Source: Entomortierella parvispora (taxonomy: Eukaryota > Mortierellomycota > Mortierellomycetes > Mortierellales > Mortierellaceae). Taken from it: 64,000 nucleotides of DNA. The translations under genes and the position numbers were made by a program. The notes under the pieces are model-generated. The model searched no databases. It saw only the letters and a program-made list of their open reading frames with translations, and was not told the DNA's origin. The stretch lies in assembly GCA_963573315.1 (NCBI GenBank), contig OY752140.1, positions 2,542,001 to 2,606,000 of the forward strand. The letters run 5' to 3'. Within the stretch, counting starts at the first letter, position 1. The number at the start of each line of letters is the position of its first letter. This document shows, piece by piece, positions 32,660-44,766 of the stretch.

Positions 32660-35600
32660 ATGAGTAAGGGCGGGAACATCAAGGTCGTGGTCCGCTGTCG
32701 GCCACTCAACAGTCGAGGTAATGACCCTTGGACATCCTAGCGCGACCGGAATGAATCACGTTGACAGGGAAACTAATGAGACAGTACCTTCCTTCCTTAT
32801 TTCGTCGCCCGCCGGTATGTTTGTATCGACCGCCCATTGTTCTTTGTACCTTCGTCAACGGATGGGTTTGCGCCATGGGAACTGTGACACAACCTCGACC
32901 ACGATGTGAAAACGATCACAGAGATTGCGAAAGAGTCGGAATGCATTCTTCACATGGACGGCAACATGACCACGATTCGAAAGCCCGAAGAGAACACCTC
33001 AAAGTCGTTTTCTTTTGACCATTCGTACTGGTCGTTTGACAAAGCCGATCCCAACTACGCGGGACAGCAGCGTCTGTACGACGATCTGGGCGTCGAACTG
33101 CTGAACCATTCATTCAACGGATACAACACTTGCATAGTTGCATGTAAGTCATACTCGCTCCATTGGTCCAGGCAGGAAGGCAATAGACAGGCGAAGGACA
33201 GGACGACAGACACGGCCGATTAGGTTGCGTTGTTTGGGTGCGGTTGTGAACATATGAGAGCCATGGTTGGAGGGGTTCTCGTTGTCCCTCCAGTCGTTCC
33301 AGACAGCATGGGCGCGGTGTGTTCTGCGCTGGGAACCATTCCTGCACCCCGGAACTGATTGCGAGCTCAAACGGGAAGAGATGGGAGATGTCTTCTCTGG
33401 ACGAACGGTCTCACCCTCCGACAGAGCCGTTGCTCCCGTCGTGTTTGGTCACCGCAGCAAAAAAGGAAAACGCAATTTAAGGCCAGTGGCCAACCACCTG
33501 CCAGAAGATACTCATGTACCCCTGGGCTTTTTTCTTCTTTTTAGATGGGCAGACAGGAAGCGGAAAATCATACTCCATGGTACGAGCATGCGAAATAAGA
33601 TCCCCACGATCTGCTGGGCGGAGAGCATTTGTTGTTGACTGTTACCAGACTTAACCAACCCCTTTACAATCTGGCCTGCCCTGATGATTAGATGGGCTAT
33701 GGCGAGGAGCGGGGCATTATCCCACTCTCATGCCATGAGCTGTTCCGCAGGATAGAGGCCAATAAGGACCCATCTCTCAGCTACAGGGTTGAGGTTTCCT
33801 ACATGGAGATCTACTGCGAACGCGTACGGGATCTGTTGAATCCAAAAAACAAGGGGCATCTCAAAGTGCGGGAGCATCCCTCCTTAGGGCCTTATGTCGA
33901 GGATCTCTCCAAACTCATGGTCACCTCCTTTCGTGATATCGAGAATCTTATGGACGAAGGAAATAAGGTGCGGGACACGGGAACACAAACCAAACAATGA
34001 CCGCATTCCATTGTATTCTGTTTACATCTTTTTCTCGTTGACACTCAACAATCACTGTTTTTATTTTTTTTTCCTCCCGCGAACGTTTCTTTAGGCTCGA
34101 ACGGTTGCTGCAACAAACATGAACGAAACTTCAAGTCGATCTCACGCAGTTTTTACCGTTCTGCTGACGCAAAAGAGACATGATGCAGAAACTAGGCTTG
34201 ATACAGAGAAAGTTTCTAGAATTTGGTAGGGCATTGCGATCACAACTTTTGTCATGGTGGCGACAGAGCCATTGCATGCGACATTATGCTAACCACGACC
34301 TCTGCTGATGTTCAGTCTCGTCGATTTAGCAGGGAGTGAACGAGCTAATTCGACAGGCGCGACAGGAGCTCGTCTGAAGGAAGGAGCTAATATCAACAAG
34401 TCCTTGACAACTCTCGGCAAGGTCATTTCAGCATTGGCGGACGCGTCAAGCGCACCTCCAGTGGTTCCGAAGAGAGGGGTCAAAAAACCACCAGAGATTT
34501 TCGTTCCATACCGGGATTCGGTAAGGGTGAACTGTGATGTTTTATCAGATTCGAAATATATATACTTTGCTGACGATATTCTCTGATGGAAACTGCACTA
34601 GGTATTGACGTGGCTTCTGAAAGATTGCCTTGGCGGAAACTCAAAGACTACAATCATCGCGGCTCTTTCTCCAGCTGACATCAATTACGACGAAACTCTC
34701 AGCACGCTGAGATACGCAGATCAGGCCAAGCGGATCAAGAACAAGGCCGTTGTCAACGAAGACCCGAATGCCAAGCTCATTCGTGAGCTCAAGGAAGAGC
34801 TTTTGGAGTTGCGTTCCAAGCTTGGCGTGTACGATCCTGCCCAAGCTGGTGTAGATTTACAATTGCCCGGCGCTCTTGTTACCATCGTGGATCTACATGG
34901 CAATGCTCGGACACTTACCAAGGATCAGTTGCAGGATGAGGTCCAGGCTTCAGAAAAGATCATGGCCGAATTGAACGAGACCTGGGAAGAAAAGTTGCGA
35001 AAGACACAGGAAATTCAACAAGAGCGTGAGAGGACTTTGGAGGAACTCGGCATCTCTGTGGAAAAAGGTCATATCGGAGTCCACACACCTAAAAAGATGC
35101 CTCACCTGGTCAATCTGAATGAAGATCCTCTCATGTCAGAATGCCTAGTGTATCAGCTCAAGCCAGGAAAAACGTCTGTCGGCAAACTCGAGTCTTCTAT
35201 ACCCGCCGATATTCTTCTCTCTGGAACAAACATACACGACGCCCATTGCTATTTTGAAAACAACAACTCAACTGTGACTCTTTATCCAGGAAAGACGTCC
35301 ATAACCATGGTCAACGGTTTGCGTATAAGCAAGCCTAAAAAGTTACGATCTGGATTCCGAGTGATCCTGGGCGACTATCATGTTTTCCGCTTTAATCATC
35401 CAGAGGAAGTTCGGCGAGAGAGAGATCTACAGCAACAACAACAAGGAACCCCTGTCTCAAGTATGGTCTCGTCTCCAATCCAACGAGTACAAGCAAGTCT
35501 CTCGAATGGAATGGAGGAAGACCGTCCAGATGATAGACCAGATTCACCGTTGTCGTCAGGTTCCGTCATGTCCGAGTTTGTGGACTGGAATTACGCCCGC

Positions 35601-38600
35601 AAAGAAGCAGTGATTCATGCCCACATGCTATCAGAGTCTAATATCAACCAACTCAAAGACCAAGATCTGGACGTCTTGTTTGACAACATTGCCAAGATCC
35701 GTTATATGCGTAAGAGCGTTCGCTCAGAGAGCCGCGCAGGCTCCAATTTCGATGATGATGCGGAATCCCGGTCATCAAGACTATCCTTCATGGAGCGGTG
35801 GCATGGTGAGAATGCGCTGGCGGAAGATGGAAGAGAGAGTCCGATTCCACCCCTCGAGTCGTCAGCCTTGGCACTGAAGGAGAAGCTACGACTTGCTCAA
35901 GAGGAGATGCTTCAAATGACTCAACAAAAGCAGGAGTACGAGACCAAGATCCAAAACCTATCAGCGGCAGAGGCCAAATCTGATGAGCTATTGGCAGAGA
36001 AGGCACAGATGGAGGAGCGCCTCAGGCAAGCCAAAGAAGACCTCCAAAAGAAATTGGACCAGCAACGGGAGCAGTTTGAGGACAAGATGAAACGTATGTC
36101 ATTGACGAGTGTTTCTAGTCACCATTTGGATGAATCACAACTCAAAGGAAAGCTTCTGCTCCCCTTGTACTCGGACTATGAGCTCAAGATTCTCCACAAG
36201 ATCCTGAAGCGCTGGAAAGAGCACCGTTCTGTACAAATGTCTGAAGTTATCTTGACAAATGCCGTGTTGCTCAAGGAGGCCAACATCATCAGTCGTGAGC
36301 TATCCAAGAATGTGACTTATCAGTTTACAATCATTGAAGCTGGACCTTTGGCCAATCCTTCATCATTCTGGGAGAGCACATCTTCTCTTTATCAATTTAC
36401 GAGCGAAGAGGAAACGACGCTTTCCTCGTTGAAGCGGTCGTGCGTTGGAGTCAAAGTCATCGACAACAAACACGGATCGATTTATTTCTGGTCTCTGGAG
36501 AAGCTACAAGCTCGGTTGGAGCGGATGAGAAACCTATACAACTTTGTGGACCGGCCGCAGTACAGGAAACAATCCAATTTGCAGGATCCCTTCTACGAAA
36601 CGCCATGTCCACGTTATACGTTCATCGGAAGCGCCTCTGTGGCACTCAAGTGTCTAATTAAGATGCAATTTCTGGAGAGTGTCGTGCCTATTTTGTGCCG
36701 GACTACTGGGCAGATCTTGGGACGTTGTCGAATAGGACTCACACCCCTTAGCCATAGTGACTCCAGGGCCCGATCTAACCTGACGTCGCTCTCATCGACG
36801 CCTAACTCGCCCACAACACTAAGTCGTGGCCCAAGCAGAGGCCACAGTCGCGAACGATCGCGTTTAATTCAGATCAAGGCCGGAGCAGGCGATTCTGTGG
36901 TCGGTGTAGGCGACCAGCTTCTGTTTGAGATCTCGCTCCTATCCATCGAAGGTCTCTCTGAGAAACAATATACCCAAGTGCACGCCCAGTTCCGACTGTC
37001 AAACTTTGGAGGCGCCGTGCCAAACTCGACTGGCGACAAGGTCTATGCTACCGAACCAGTCAATAATTTCGAGGAGAAAGGTATCTTTTTTGGATTCACG
37101 CAGACATTGTCTATTACGTTGACGCAGCCGATGCTGGATGTTATGAAGAATGGATCATTGCGCTTCGAAGTCTTTGGTCAGGCCAAGCCTTCGATCTTGT
37201 CCGCTTGGGAGCAGTGGGACGCCGATCATGAGGTAGCAAGTCAACTTGCAGAATCAAAGAGGAATGGACATCCTACCATTGCCACCAATGGAGCCAGTGT
37301 CAATGGGCATAACCAACGGTCGTCTCTGGACAGCCTGGGATCCATTGGAGCAATTGATGATCGCAAATCAGAGGACGATCAAGCAAGGGAGGAGCAGCAT
37401 GACGTGTTGGCCCTCATTCAGTTCTGTGAGCTGGGAGCAGATGGAGAGTACATGCCCGTTCAAGTTCTTTCCAACTCTGTTATGGATCCTGGGGCGTTTC
37501 AGCTTCGACAAGGGTTGCAGAGACGGATCCTGCTGACTTTGTCTCATCCATCGGGACACCAGTTTGTATGGGACAAAGTTACTGGGATCCAGTTGGGTAA
37601 AATTCGCCTCGTCGACAATAAGGGTCGTATCACAGATTCGACTTTGCGAGATGATATCTCCCTGAATATTGTGCCTGGACAAAAAGTCGACTATCCCAAG
37701 GATGGCACCAGCAAGCTCACAGTCCAAGCATCTTGGGATAGCACCCTTCACGAATCATTGTTTTTGAATCGAGTCACTGCTTCAGGTACCCGGGTAATGA
37801 TGACTTTGACTTGGTTTGTCGAGGCAGCTGAGCGATGCAAGGACCCCATTCGCTTCCAGATGGACGTTTCGGTATTGATTCAGGATCGAGAAGCCAGGGC
37901 GCCCTCAAAGTTGACGTCCTTCTTGGTATCGACCAGGTTCATGTCTAGAGTCAGCGGATTGTTTTTGCTGACGCTAAAGCCAATTGTGACCAAAAAGGCG
38001 TCCGAGCTTTGGAGGTTGAATACAGCAGGGCAGTACGTGCGAGGAGAGGAGTTCTTGGCAGGCTGGAAACCCAGAGGAATTTCCCTTTTGGACGACTACG
38101 CAGCTGGAAAGGCCCTCGTACTGAAACAGGAAGCGGTGGAGCGCACGCGCCAGTTCCTCCAATTACATGGACAAGTCCTGGGTCAGGGCTTTCATCACTC
38201 GGCTTCCACGACGATCACATCTGGAGGTGGCTCTCTTGCATCCACGTCGACATCATTGTCAGATGGAGGTGAAGATGGCACTGTAGCCAGTTCTGGAGAC
38301 GAAATCGGGCTTGAATCAGCGACGAGTAGAAAAGTCTTTCTGGAGATTACCGAGGATCTTTCTCCACGTTCACAGCAGCTGCTTCAAAAGATGGTGTCGA
38401 TCTGGACACGGAAAAAACTTTCAATCGAGGACGTAAGTCTAACATCCATTTGTTCAAGATTGTGGTATAGATGGTTGGAGCTGGATGTTTATTTAGAGAT
38501 CTTTTGGTGCTATATCTATCTAGTTGTTGGCTAGCTGCGAGCAACCATCAGAGGACACGGAAGAGTCGGAGACAGCCAAGAGGACCCGTCCAACTCAGAA

Positions 38601-39162
38601 ATTTTCGTCCGAAGCCAAGTGTATCACTAAGAGGTATTTTGTTGTGTAGTTGCTCCGACGATCATGTTCCATTTCGTGAACAAAGCAATAGGACATTACA
38701 CTAATGCTGGCTTTTCGATTGGGCTAACTGCATCCTCTATAGTGAAAACATCTCCAAAAAGGGCTACCTTCACTATCCAGAATCCAAGGATGATGTATGG
38801 GTGAAGCGTTGGTTTGTGATCCGACGGCCCTACATGTATATTTATGAAAGCAATTCCGAGATGGAGGAGTTGGCAGTTGTCAATCTGACGCATGTCCGAG
38901 TGGACTACAAGCGCCACCTGGAAGAGATGCTCGGGGTAAGGAGAGGAGTGAAAGCGAAGAAGCTCGAAGTGGATGTGAAAGGTTGTAAATCTGGTTTTTA
39001 ACATGAACGACTCACCTTTCTCTTGTGATTTAGCGTGAATTTGTGTTTTCAGTCTACACAAACAGCAACGCGTACCTGATCCAGGCTCCATCGCGCGACG
39101 AGATGTGTTCGTGGCTCAATCATCTAGATCAGTTTTTCAACCTGTCTGTGATCCCCAGCTAG
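32660..39162 (+). CDS. Kinesin-3 motor (Unc-104/KIF1A type) with FHA and PH domains
   Basis: Exons 32660-32717, 32922-33143, 33545-33579, 33692-33967, 34095-34225, 34316-34520, 34602-38432, 38524-38633, 38743-38935 and 39034-39162; 1729 residues (KIF1A is about 1690). The motor shows [11 protein letters not shown], the P-loop [12 protein letters not shown] split by an intron, NETSSRSH (switch I) and LVDLAGSER (switch II). FHA domain at roughly 490-580, coiled coils at about 690-760, a long KIF1B/DUF3694-type region, and a C-terminal PH domain ([16 protein letters not shown], ending [10 protein letters not shown]). It carries endosomes and other vesicles toward microtubule plus ends; the PH domain binds phosphoinositides. 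The last exons were joined by frame, including a donor-acceptor choice at 38524. Confidence 0.95.
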
Positions 39163-39661
39163 TTTTGGTATCTCTGTCTTCTCATTCGTACCCCCTCCTC
39201 CCCTCGCAGTTGCATGTTATTTTCTACATTTCCTCTCTATACCAAACAAAGCAAAGGCTATAAAACAATAATATAAAAAAGACGCAGAAGCACTGGAAGA
39301 AAAAAAAATAATTGACGCATGGCGCATCATGTCAAAAGGGAGGAAGGAGGAAAAGGAACGAAAGAGCAGAAAATCGCGCGTCTGAAGGTGAAAAAAAAAA
39401 AAAAAAAAGACGCGCAGGAAAACGTGAGTCAAGGCGCATGCACCAGAGATCTTCGTGACTGTCCTTCCTCGAACACCTTAAAAGGACCTCCCTCGTGCAT
39501 CCCCTTCCCGTCCTTCTCCATCCCCTTCATCCATCCCCATCTCTCCATCACCTTCCTCTCTCTCTCTCTCTCCCTCATCGTCTGGCTCCCTACCTTCAAG
39601 TCAAGCAGGCATCACTTCATACTGCCCAAGGGATATCACGCACGAAAAGAAAAAAAAAATA
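39163..39661 (+). promoter_or_regulatory. Intergenic region and promoter of the ornithine acetyltransferase gene
   Basis: 499 bases. The left part is the kinesin 3' region (AT-rich, A-run at 39391-39408). The right part, about 39480-39600, is strongly C/T-rich, including a CTCTCTCTCTCTC run, and leads to an A-rich Kozak region just before the start at 39662. Confidence 0.45.
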
Positions 39662-41155
39662 ATGTCTCTCCTCTCCGCTCTCCGCACCACGCGCGTCGTC
39701 CGACCCTCCGCCATGCTCTCGTCCTCGTCCGCTGCCTCATACTCGACCAAGGCCCCACCTTCCTGGTCGTCGCTTCCTCTCTCGAAACAAAAGCTGATCC
39801 CTTCTTCAGGGACCTATCCCAAAGGGTTCCTCGTTTCCGGTATCGCCTCTAAAGTCAAAAAGTCTGGCGCCAAGGACCTGGCGCTCATCACTTCCCAGTT
39901 GGATCTCCCTTGTTCCGCTGCCGCCGTCTTTACCCGAAATGTCTTCCAAGCTGCGCCCGTGGTCGTCTCTCGGGAAAGATTGGCCGATAACGGTGGCAAA
40001 GGAATCCAGGGCTTGGTGACTAACTCTGGATGTGCAAACGCCGTTACGGGTGCTCTGGGACTGGAGAATGCCAGGGAGATGACCAAGGCGCTGGATCAGA
40101 TGCTGACAGGAAAGACCACCACGAGCGGTGGATCGTCTTTGGTGATGTCAACGGGTGTGATTGGACAGCATTTGCAAATGGACAAGATCTTGAAGGGAAT
40201 CCAGGATTCCAAGGCTCATCTTGGATCGGATCATGATCATTGGATGGATTGCGCGCAAGCTTATATGACCACGGATACCTTTCCCAAATTGCGTTCCAAG
40301 GTCTACACTTTGCCTCAATCCAAAGTGGAATACCGTATGGCCGGTATTACAAAGGGCGCAGGTATGATTCATCCCGACATGGCGACCTTGTTGGGAACTA
40401 TTGTGACGGATTTGGGAGTGGAGCCAGGTCTCTTGCAGTATGCCTTGACCCATGCCGTGGACCGGTCTTTTAATGCTATCTCGGTTGATGGAGACATGTC
40501 GACCAACGATACCGTAGCCCTGTTGGCTAACGCGGGCGCAACCCAGGGAAAAATTGTGGTCAAGGATTTGACCAGTGCTGATTTTGAGGCTTTCAAACAG
40601 CATTTGACCGAGTTTGCTCAGGAACTGTCACAACTCGTTGTCAGGGACGGAGAAGGTGCGACCAAGTTTGTCAAGGTGTCGGTTGAGGTAAGTTTTCTCT
40701 TTGGTGAACTGAAGATTCGAGACTTTTATTTTATTTTATTTAATTTTATTTTATTTTGCTAACTGCTTTCTTTTTTTCATCAGGGTGCTCCTTCCTTCGA
40801 AGCCGCCAAGACAGTAGCCTCGACCATTGCGACCTCTTCTTTGGTCAAAACTGCACTTTACGGCCAGGATGCCAATTGGGGACGTATTCTCTGCGCTGTG
40901 GGATACTCTGGAGTGAAGGAGATTGATCCCAAGAAAGTGTCAGTGTCATTTATTCCCACGGACGGATCTGCTCCCTTGAAGTTGTTGTACCAGGGAGAAC
41001 CCGAGCAAGTGGACGAGGAACGTGCCAGCGAGATTTTGAAGATGGAGGACTTGGAAATTCGTGTAGAGTTGAACTTGGGAAAGGAGGCAACGTCATACTG
41101 GACCTGCGATCTCTCACACGAGTACATCTCGATCAACGCCGATTACCGGTCATAA
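39662..41155 (+). CDS. Mitochondrial ornithine acetyltransferase / N-acetylglutamate synthase (ArgJ)
   Basis: Exons 39662-40687 and 40784-41155; 465 residues, normal for the family. N-terminal 40 residues are basic and Ser-rich ([19 protein letters not shown]), a mitochondrial presequence. ArgJ landmarks: [19 protein letters not shown], and the self-cleavage site in [10 protein letters not shown] (cut between A241 and T242), giving alpha and beta chains; the beta chain contains [12 protein letters not shown] and the C-terminal GQDANWGRI. The enzyme transfers acetyl from N-acetylornithine to glutamate in arginine synthesis. The intron contains a run of TTTTA units. Start and phase are unambiguous. 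Confidence 0.96.
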
Positions 41156-41202
41156 AAAAGCGTGTTTCTTCATTTCAAAAATCTGTATTTTGCATCCAAG
41201 CA

Positions 41203-41220
41203 TTTATTGTCGAAAATAAA
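41203..41220. terminator. Opposed polyadenylation signals of convergent genes
   Basis: AATAAA on the plus strand at 41215-41220 (ArgJ gene) and AATAAA on the minus strand at 41208-41203 (SET gene). Only 122 bases separate the two stop codons, so the transcripts must overlap if both signals are used. Confidence 0.45.
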
Positions 41221-41277
41221 AGAGGTGGGAAGAGAAGAAATCCAACAGCGCGTGCACCTGTTTCTAGTTTTTTTCTA

Positions 41278-43836
41278 TCAGTGCCTTTGCTGCTCATGCC
41301 CGCAGGCGACACATGCCCAGGGGTCTCGTCTCTGTCCTTCATACTTGTACTTGTAGTCCTTGAACTGATCGACCTTCATTCGAGCCAAGACTTGGGGTGG
41401 TGCATAGAATCCATAGCACGAATTGTCAGTATGGCCGTCCACAAGCCGGCCATTCGGGTCCTTGATGATTTGTCGCTTACACATCAGGCCTTCTCTCAGG
41501 AACACCTCGGGGTCAGTATCATCCTGCTCCTCCTCTTCCTCTATTCCCAAGTTTTTGCGTTCGTGGTCATTTGTAGACGCGCCACCATTCTTGTCCAACA
41601 TTTCAATCGGCTTTGCACTCTGCTGAAGGGTCGCTGAACTGTTGCCTATCTCGATTTTCTCGTCTGCGTTATCTTCTTGGTGGCCCTTCTTTTTCTTGTC
41701 ATCCTCTTTGACCAGGTGGATGTCAAGCTTTTCATTCTTGACCAAGCCTTCCTGTGCCTGTTTTCTAGCTGCCTTGTGTGCATCCAAGCGATCCTTCCAT
41801 TCGAGTTCCACCCGACAGCGACTACACGTGCAATCGAAATAGAAATGCTCCTTCAATATCTTTCGTCTCCTCTCCAAGGCCAAAACCCTCGTGGCCTCCA
41901 TTTCTACTGATTTTTCCGTCCCTTCTCCTCCCAGTGACAGATCGTCCTTGAAGAGTCGATAACCTGGTCCAAACTCCAAATAGGTAATATTCAATTCCTC
42001 GCCCGATGCAATCTCTCGAGCAGTATAGACCAAAAGTCGATTCCGGTTCGTGGAGACATGATAAAGGTTTGGAGTGCAGGAGTGGTTAAAGATTGGGGAG
42101 TTGTATCGAATGAAAAGACCTAATCCGTACCCACGCTTGGGATTCGGACTGTTGAAGACTCTTTCTTGTCGTTGACGATTCCGTTCGACAGGACTGAGGA
42201 ATAGGAGGTCTTCTGGATCTTTGGAAGGGTTGGATGAGAGTGGGGAAGAAGAGAGGAGCCCTTGATGGAACCCAGGTCGTAGGAAATAAGGAACTCGGTC
42301 CGGATGTTCTTTATGGTAGCGCTCTCGTTCTTCGGCATTCATGGATCGGACAGTCCCGAAATAAGGCGCAAACGTGTCCTTTTGTGCCGAGGGAGAGGAG
42401 CCGCCTGGACCTTCGTGGTAATGATGTAGAGTCGGTTTCCAGTTTGGGTATTCGTAGAGACCGAACGAATTGCACTCCTCTTTGCAGATCAGACCCAAGA
42501 GCTCGTCCAGCGAAAGACGATGATTATACTTTCGGCGGCGCTCCTGTGGGGGAACATGATTACCAAAACTTGCCCTGTTGGCTGGTCCATGATCGAATTT
42601 TTGTTGGGATCGGTCATAGGCTTCCAAATGGTCCTGGAAAGCATCCAAGATTCGGGCTACATCTGTCATTGGACCCAACAGTCGGTCTTTTGGATACTGC
42701 TCCCGGTTCTCGACCAGGTACATGACCCGTTCAAACGGGAGTGGCCCATGGCCCGATTCGTGGTCGTTTGACAGCTTCTGCAGGCTGCTACTGTTGCTGC
42801 TCGGGCGATGCTGGTTATCTGTCTCTTCCAGCTCATTGAACCGACAGATGAGAACGCGGATGAGAAGCCGGCAATAGTCCTGATCGTACGGATCCAGTTG
42901 CAGGAATCTGGAAATCGCCTTCTCGTGATCTGGATCCAAAGTCGTGGTGGGGGCAGGACGAGCAGAAGGATTAAAGAGCCGTTTGAGGAATCCACACTCG
43001 AATCGATGGAGCGTTCCCCAATCCTGGTCTCTACAACTCTTTCGGTGAGTATTTGTCGTCTTTTTCCGTTTCTTGTTTTCTTCCTGGTCCATATCCTTCT
43101 TCTGGTGGATGGCCTCCCTAGATTCGAGCGCATCAGAGTCGTCCCCTTCGATGTTCGTATCGTAACCGTCAGTGACATCGCGATCAGCAACCTCTTTAAT
43201 CTTCCCAAAGTCTTCTTCTTGTTCCTCCTCCTCTTCGCCCTCGTCCTGATTCTCTGGATCACAATACCAGATCTCGCCGCATCCGGTACATTCATCCTTC
43301 ACGACCTTAAACCTTGTCGCCTCCTGATCCGCGGATGGATTGTGGTTCAACGTCGGTTTCGACTCAGGTTGCTGCGATACTTCCTCCTGTTCCTCTTCAT
43401 CGTTCCAGGACTTGTTCAATGGTCCTAGACAGAATCCACAGCGCTTTCTTCGACTCTCTGAATCACAGATCGCAGCTTGGGGTGAGACCTCAAAGAGCAA
43501 AGTCCCAGAAGGGATCAGACTTTTCGCAACCAAGATCCGACCACGATCCTCGGTCTGCATTTGTTCAATCAATTTCGTGGCATCGACAGATATCTCAAGG
43601 TCGCGTAGGATACGTCTGCGGTTAGGAAGATAAAGAGGTCTGTTCTTGTTTTTGACACAGGTTGGAGACCTTCGTGATTCATTGTCAGCGCGATGCTTCC
43701 GTGTGTCGGGGCCAAGTAAGGACACTGTAGACTGTTGCTGCTGCTGCCATTGTTGCGATGAAACATCCTGAGTGCGTAGATGAGCATTCTTCAATGGCTG
43801 CGAGACAGTAGAGGAACCGTTCCTCGTACTCATCAC
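41278..43836 (-). CDS. SET/MYND-type protein lysine methyltransferase
   Basis: Single-exon reading of 852 residues, ATG at 43836. From the N-terminus: GRILVAKSLIPSGTLLFEV (SET-N), a Cys-rich MYND-like segment broken by acidic inserts (CGFCLGPLNK...CTGCGEIWYC...), an acidic Asp/Glu-rich stretch of about 60 residues, CGFLKRLF, then the SET core with NSPIFNHSCTPNLYH and EELNITYLEF, and the post-SET cysteines FYFDCTCSRC. The NHSC and Y residues of the SAM/lysine channel are present. The architecture is that of SMYD/Set5-type enzymes. Length is nearly twice a typical SMYD protein because of low-complexity insertions. Histone or non-histone target unknown. Confidence 0.86.
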   Translation of the reverse strand: MMSTRNGSSTVSQPLKNAHLRTQDVSSQQWQQQQQSTVSLLGPDTRKHRADNESRRSPTCVKNKNRPLYLPNRRRILRDLEISVDATKLIEQMQTEDRGRILVAKSLIPSGTLLFEVSPQAAICDSESRRKRCGFCLGPLNKSWNDEEEQEEVSQQPESKPTLNHNPSADQEATRFKVVKDECTGCGEIWYCDPENQDEGEEEEEQEEDFGKIKEVADRDVTDGYDTNIEGDDSDALESREAIHQKKDMDQEENKKRKKTTNTHRKSCRDQDWGTLHRFECGFLKRLFNPSARPAPTTTLDPDHEKAISRFLQLDPYDQDYCRLLIRVLICRFNELEETDNQHRPSSNSSSLQKLSNDHESGHGPLPFERVMYLVENREQYPKDRLLGPMTDVARILDAFQDHLEAYDRSQQKFDHGPANRASFGNHVPPQERRRKYNHRLSLDELLGLICKEECNSFGLYEYPNWKPTLHHYHEGPGGSSPSAQKDTFAPYFGTVRSMNAEERERYHKEHPDRVPYFLRPGFHQGLLSSSPLSSNPSKDPEDLLFLSPVERNRQRQERVFNSPNPKRGYGLGLFIRYNSPIFNHSCTPNLYHVSTNRNRLLVYTAREIASGEELNITYLEFGPGYRLFKDDLSLGGEGTEKSVEMEATRVLALERRRKILKEHFYFDCTCSRCRVELEWKDRLDAHKAARKQAQEGLVKNEKLDIHLVKEDDKKKKGHQEDNADEKIEIGNSSATLQQSAKPIEMLDKNGGASTNDHERKNLGIEEEEEQDDTDPEVFLREGLMCKRQIIKDPNGRLVDGHTDNSCYGFYAPPQVLARMKVDQFKDYKYKYEGQRRDPWACVACGHEQQRH

Positions 43837-44504
43837 TTTGTGTTGGTGAGGATTGCGTTATGTTTTTAAGAGGGAAGGAAACGGAGAGATAGAAAGACAG
43901 AGAAAGAGAGAGAAAGAGAGAGAAAGAGAAAGAGAGAAAGAAAGTAAACAAAAAGATCCAGGCCATTATTCCGTCTTCTTGAAGGTCTTGGGGGCTGATT
44001 GGGGTGCGTGGGAATACAATCGGACAGGCCAACGTCGTGTGGAAAACGTCCCGCTGTACTAGTCTACGCTGGGACGGGTCGGCGTTCGTTGTTTTGCAAA
44101 CACCCCTGCAGGAGGGAGCAGGGGACAGTGCACCAGCTTCCCCTTTTGGAGCCCCCCCTCTTTGTGTTCCTGCTTGTTGAAGGGGGAGCGTGTGATGTTG
44201 TTTGGGCTGTGCATTGTTGGTGCGACGAACTCGTCTCGATTGGGACAGGCGTCCGTGGTTGGTGCCAGTGCACTTTTGCCTTCAGCAGCGGCATCTACTG
44301 CCGTTCCGCGACGCGATTTTTCAACTTGTAAGCAGAAAGCAACGGAATGTTGTTCAAGGTCACGTTCCGCCATTCTGAGCAGGGTCAAACGAAAAGCTCC
44401 CGTCAGTTGGATAGATCAGTCAAATGAAGTAGTCGGAAAATAGCCTAAATAGGCTGGAAATCGGAAACATTGAAGGTATTATGGACCTGTCTATTTGTCG
44501 ACCG
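43837..44504. other. Intergenic region upstream of the SET gene
   Basis: Begins with a GA-rich tract (repeated AGAAAGAG) at about 43895-43945, the reverse of a CT-rich promoter for the SET gene. No gene is supported. A short palindrome TAGCCTAAATAGGCTA-like lies near 44440-44455. Confidence 0.35.
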
Positions 44505-44766
44505 GGTGTGTTGTCGCTTACTTTTCGACCCTGTCAAAACTCCATGGAGCAACTGAGTTAGTCGCCGACCGACCTGACGACTTTTGAGCTCACAAAAAAT
44601 TGAAGTTGAAGTGCCAATAAGCCCTATCTCGGGATCCAGGTTGGAAACCACTCTCCTGATTGAAATCCTGCTAAGAAAACTAGCAAAACCAGTTTTGGGA
44701 CCGGTCGACGTGCAACTCAATTGTTCCATGGACTTTTGACGGGGTCGACAAGCAAGCGAGGACACC
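44505..44766. repeat. Imperfect inverted repeat of about 55-bp arms, 262 bp overall
   Basis: Arm 1 (44505-44559) and arm 2 (44713-44766) align as reverse complements at roughly 80-85 percent by eye, sharing TCGACC, GTCAAAA, TCCATGG and GAGTT blocks. The arms appear to extend inward with weaker similarity. Could be an old MITE. No target duplication seen. Confidence 0.45.

Noticed and set aside
9470-43836. A metabolic gene cluster joining the biotin, flavin reductase and arginine genes
   Set aside because: They are separated by unrelated housekeeping genes on both strands, with individual promoters and no shared pathway.
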